DNA of 25,798 nucleotides from Pseudomonadota bacterium (GTDB lineage: Bacteria; Desulfobacterota; Anaeroferrophillalia; Anaeroferrophillales; Tharpellaceae): assembly GCA_015486505.1 (NCBI GenBank), contig WFRP01000098.1, positions 1 through 25,798 on the forward strand, in the 5' to 3' direction. Position numbers and translations under genes: made by a program. Every line of letters starts with the position of its first letter. Within the stretch, counting starts at the first letter, position 1. Under the pieces are notes generated by a model. That model was given only the letters and a program-made list of their open reading frames with translations, was not told the origin of the DNA and searched no databases. Positions 23,950 to 25,798 of this stretch are shown one piece after another.

Positions 23950-23979
23950 TTGACTTTTTTCGGTTGATTGGGCTAGTAT
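23950..23979 (+). promoter_or_regulatory. Candidate promoter for ffh
   Basis: TTGACT (23950-23955) and TAGTAT (23974-23979) are separated by 18 bp, in the 157-bp gap after pcrA and following a run of T's. TATAAC overlaps the second box at 23977-23982 but would be 21 bp from the first. The predicted leader before ffh is about 100 nt. Confidence 0.4.
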
Positions 23980-24086
23980 AACCGCTTTCGAAATTTTGTC
24001 CGGCGGGAGAGTTGCGTCCGGTTTCATTGAGCTGTGCCGGTGCTTGGTTTAAGCTGATGTATATATTAGGGAAATTTCTGAGATAG

Positions 24087-25427
24087 ATGTTTGAATCGCT
24101 TTCCGATAAACTTGACGTTACTTTCAAGAAGCTCAGGGGACAGGCCCGTCTGACTGAAGAAAATGTCAAGGATGCGTTGCGTGAAGTGCGTTTGACGTTG
24201 CTTGAGGCCGATGTGAATTTTCTCGTCGTCAAGCAGTTTGTCAAGGCAATCCGCGAGCGCTCAATGGGCAGTGAGGTGCTTGAGAGCCTGACTCCGGCGC
24301 AGCAGTTTATCAAGATTGTCAACGAAGAGATGATTGCCTTGATGGGCGGCAGTGCCGTTGGGCTTGATCTGGCGGCGGCGCCGCCGGTCGTGGTGATGAT
24401 GGTCGGGCTGCAGGGCTCCGGTAAAACCACATCGTCAGGCAAACTGGCGCTTTCATTGAAGAAACAGAAACGTAGACCGTTGCTGGTGCCGGTTGATGTT
24501 TACCGTCCGGCCGCGATCGAACAGCTGCAGAGCCTCGGCCGCCAGATTGATGTGCCCGTGTTTCCTTCCGAGACCAAGCAGAATCCGGTTAAAATCAGCC
24601 GGAAAGCTCTGGAGATGGCGCGGCAGCAGGGCTATGATACCGTAATTATTGATACCGCCGGCCGCCTGCAGATTGATGAAAAGCTGATGGCGGAGCTTGA
24701 AAAAATCAAGGCCGCGGTTGAGCCGCACGAAATTTTACTGGTGGCTGACGCGATGACCGGGCAGGAAGCGGTCAGTATTGCTAAAACCTTCGACGAAACT
24801 CTGGATATCAGCGGGGTGGTGCTGACTAAACTTGATGGTGATGCCCGCGGCGGCGCGGCGCTGTCGATCAAGGCGGTAACCGGCAAGCCGATTAAATTTG
24901 TTGGAGAAGGGGAAAAACTCAGCGCTTTAGATGTCTTTTACCCGGATCGTATGGCGTCACGCATTCTTGGTATGGGGGATATGCTGACCCTGATCGAGAA
25001 GGCGCAGGAAAATGTTGATCAGAAAAAAGCCGAAGAACTGGCGCTAAGATTACGTAAGAATCAGTTTACCCTGGAGGATTTTCGGGCGCAGCTGCGGAGT
25101 CTCAAGAAAATGGGCTCAATCGGCGGGATTATGAAGATGATTCCGGGTATGGGTAAACTCAAGGACAAACTCGGCGATGAAGCGATTGATGATGGTAAGC
25201 TTGTCAAGATTGAAGCCATTATCAATTCGATGACCGACAAAGAGCGCCGGGATCACCGGCTTATCAACGGCAGCCGCCGCAAGCGGATTGCCAAAGGTAG
25301 CGGCACCACCGTTCAGGATGTCAATCGTCTGCTCAAGGAATTTCTTGAGATGAAAAAAATGATGAAAAAATTCAACAAGATGGGCCCTAAAGGTATGAAG
25401 CGGATGCTGGGCCAGTTGGGAATGTAG
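24087..25427 (+). CDS. ffh: Signal recognition particle protein Ffh (SRP54)
   Basis: A 446-residue GTPase that, with 4.5S RNA and FtsY, delivers inner-membrane proteins to the translocon. The N domain (FESLSDKLDVTFKKLRG, then LTEENVKDALREVRLTLLEADVN) leads into the G domain with G1 GLQGSGKTT (107-115), DTAGR (189-193) and TKLDGDARGG (from 247). The methionine-rich M domain (GIMKMIPGMGKLK; SRRKRIAKGSGTTVQDVNRLL; MMKKFNKMGPKGMKRML) binds signal sequences and the RNA. ATG start with only a weak ribosome site. It precedes rpsP, the common ffh-rpsP order, but with repeat array F between them. Confidence 0.98.
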   Translation: MFESLSDKLDVTFKKLRGQARLTEENVKDALREVRLTLLEADVNFLVVKQFVKAIRERSMGSEVLESLTPAQQFIKIVNEEMIALMGGSAVGLDLAAAPPVVVMMVGLQGSGKTTSSGKLALSLKKQKRRPLLVPVDVYRPAAIEQLQSLGRQIDVPVFPSETKQNPVKISRKALEMARQQGYDTVIIDTAGRLQIDEKLMAELEKIKAAVEPHEILLVADAMTGQEAVSIAKTFDETLDISGVVLTKLDGDARGGAALSIKAVTGKPIKFVGEGEKLSALDVFYPDRMASRILGMGDMLTLIEKAQENVDQKKAEELALRLRKNQFTLEDFRAQLRSLKKMGSIGGIMKMIPGMGKLKDKLGDEAIDDGKLVKIEAIINSMTDKERRDHRLINGSRRKRIAKGSGTTVQDVNRLLKEFLEMKKMMKKFNKMGPKGMKRMLGQLGM

Positions 25428-25440
25428 AATGATATTTGTT

Positions 25441-25726
25441 TTAGTACCTTACAGGTTATTTTCTTGTTTTTTTCGACAGCTTTTTTCAACTGTAAAAACA
25501 AGAAAATGTTCTGATAAGATTACTTATTTGCGACCATAGGAAGTGCCCCTGGGTGCGGGCCGGTAACTTTCTTTTGGGTTGCGGGATCTGTTCCCGCATT
25601 AGTACCTTACAGGTTATTTTCTGCACCAAAAAACAAGATTTAATATCCAGAAAATGTTCTGATAAGAGTACTTATTTGCGGGGCAAAAAAAGCTCGATTG
25701 GGTTGCGGGATTTGTTCCCGCATTAG
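25441..25726 (+). repeat. Structured intergenic repeat, array F (two units)
   Basis: Units at about 25441-25600 and 25601-25726. Unit 1 is the longest in the window: its first hairpin is extended, with CTTGTTTTT pairing to AAAAACAAG and an inner ACAG/CTGT pair in the loop; it is also of the long subtype with the CGACCATAGG-like insert. Unit 2 has the standard loop and GGGGCAAAAAAAGCTC in the variable segment. The array lies between ffh and rpsP, 14 bp after the ffh stop. TTTAGTGTCCTTAG just after it (from 25727) may be a decayed start of a third unit. Confidence 0.9.
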
Positions 25727-25775
25727 TTTAGTGTCCTTAGATTGCGGCACGGTATTCAAAAAGGAGAAACAGTTT

Positions 25776-25798
25776 ATGGCAGTAAAACTCAGATTGAC
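25776..25798 (+). CDS. rpsP: 30S ribosomal protein S16, first codons only
   Basis: The window ends seven codons into an open frame reading MAVKLRL, the expected start of S16 (MAVKIRLTR-type). AAGGAG lies 9 nt upstream of the ATG. Position directly after ffh matches the widespread ffh-rpsP-rimM-trmD order. The identification rests on seven residues plus context. Confidence 0.85.

Overview
The window looks like chromosomal DNA of an anaerobic Gram-negative bacterium, most likely from the Desulfobacterota (former Deltaproteobacteria). The clues are an ATP synthase operon starting with paired b' and b subunits and lacking atpI/B/E, a large complex-I-like Mrp antiporter locus, glmU-glmS next to each other, and the ffh-rpsP junction. 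The lineage is an inference; no marker such as 16S rRNA is present.

Layout. (1) 226-8435, minus strand: a ten-gene Mrp/Mbh-type cation/proton antiporter locus (mnhE, mnhB, mnhF, mnhG, mbhD, mbhE, mnhC, mnhD, a NuoL-like and a NuoM-like subunit). The usual large MrpA is replaced by separate small mbhD and mbhE genes plus two complex-I-like pump subunits. (2) 9140-15525, plus strand: atpF'-atpF-atpH-atpA-atpG-atpD-atpC, closed by a clear intrinsic terminator. (3) 15623-18866: glmU and glmS, which together make UDP-GlcNAc for cell envelope synthesis. (4) 19190-20968: a ClC-family anion transporter with CBS domains. (5) 21635-23929: a PcrA/UvrD helicase. (6) 24087-25427: ffh (SRP54), followed by the first codons of rpsP. 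The Mrp locus, the F1 and peripheral-stalk genes and the ClC protein all concern ion gradients across the inner membrane.

Two families of non-coding repeats are the unusual content. The first is a structured 110-160-bp unit that I do not recognise. It occurs at six intergenic sites (about 12 units, singly or in tandem, both orientations). Each full unit has a long AT-rich hairpin, a variable middle segment that in some units is a stem with a GCAA tetraloop, and a GCGGGA/TCCCGC hairpin. Paired changes in the stems (GTAC/GTAC versus GTGC/GCAC, and an extended CTTG/CAAG stem) suggest selection for structure in RNA or single-stranded DNA. Copies split the Mrp locus, flank atpA inside the ATP synthase operon in opposite orientations, and supply the stop codons of two genes. 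The second family is a pair of inverted 243-249-bp MITE-like elements (GTAACTATTCAGCC ends, near-perfect 8-bp target duplications, IS66-like) that bracket the atp-glmUS block; one probably contributes the -35 box of the ClC gene.

I saw no tRNA or rRNA gene, CRISPR array, transposase gene or prophage gene.
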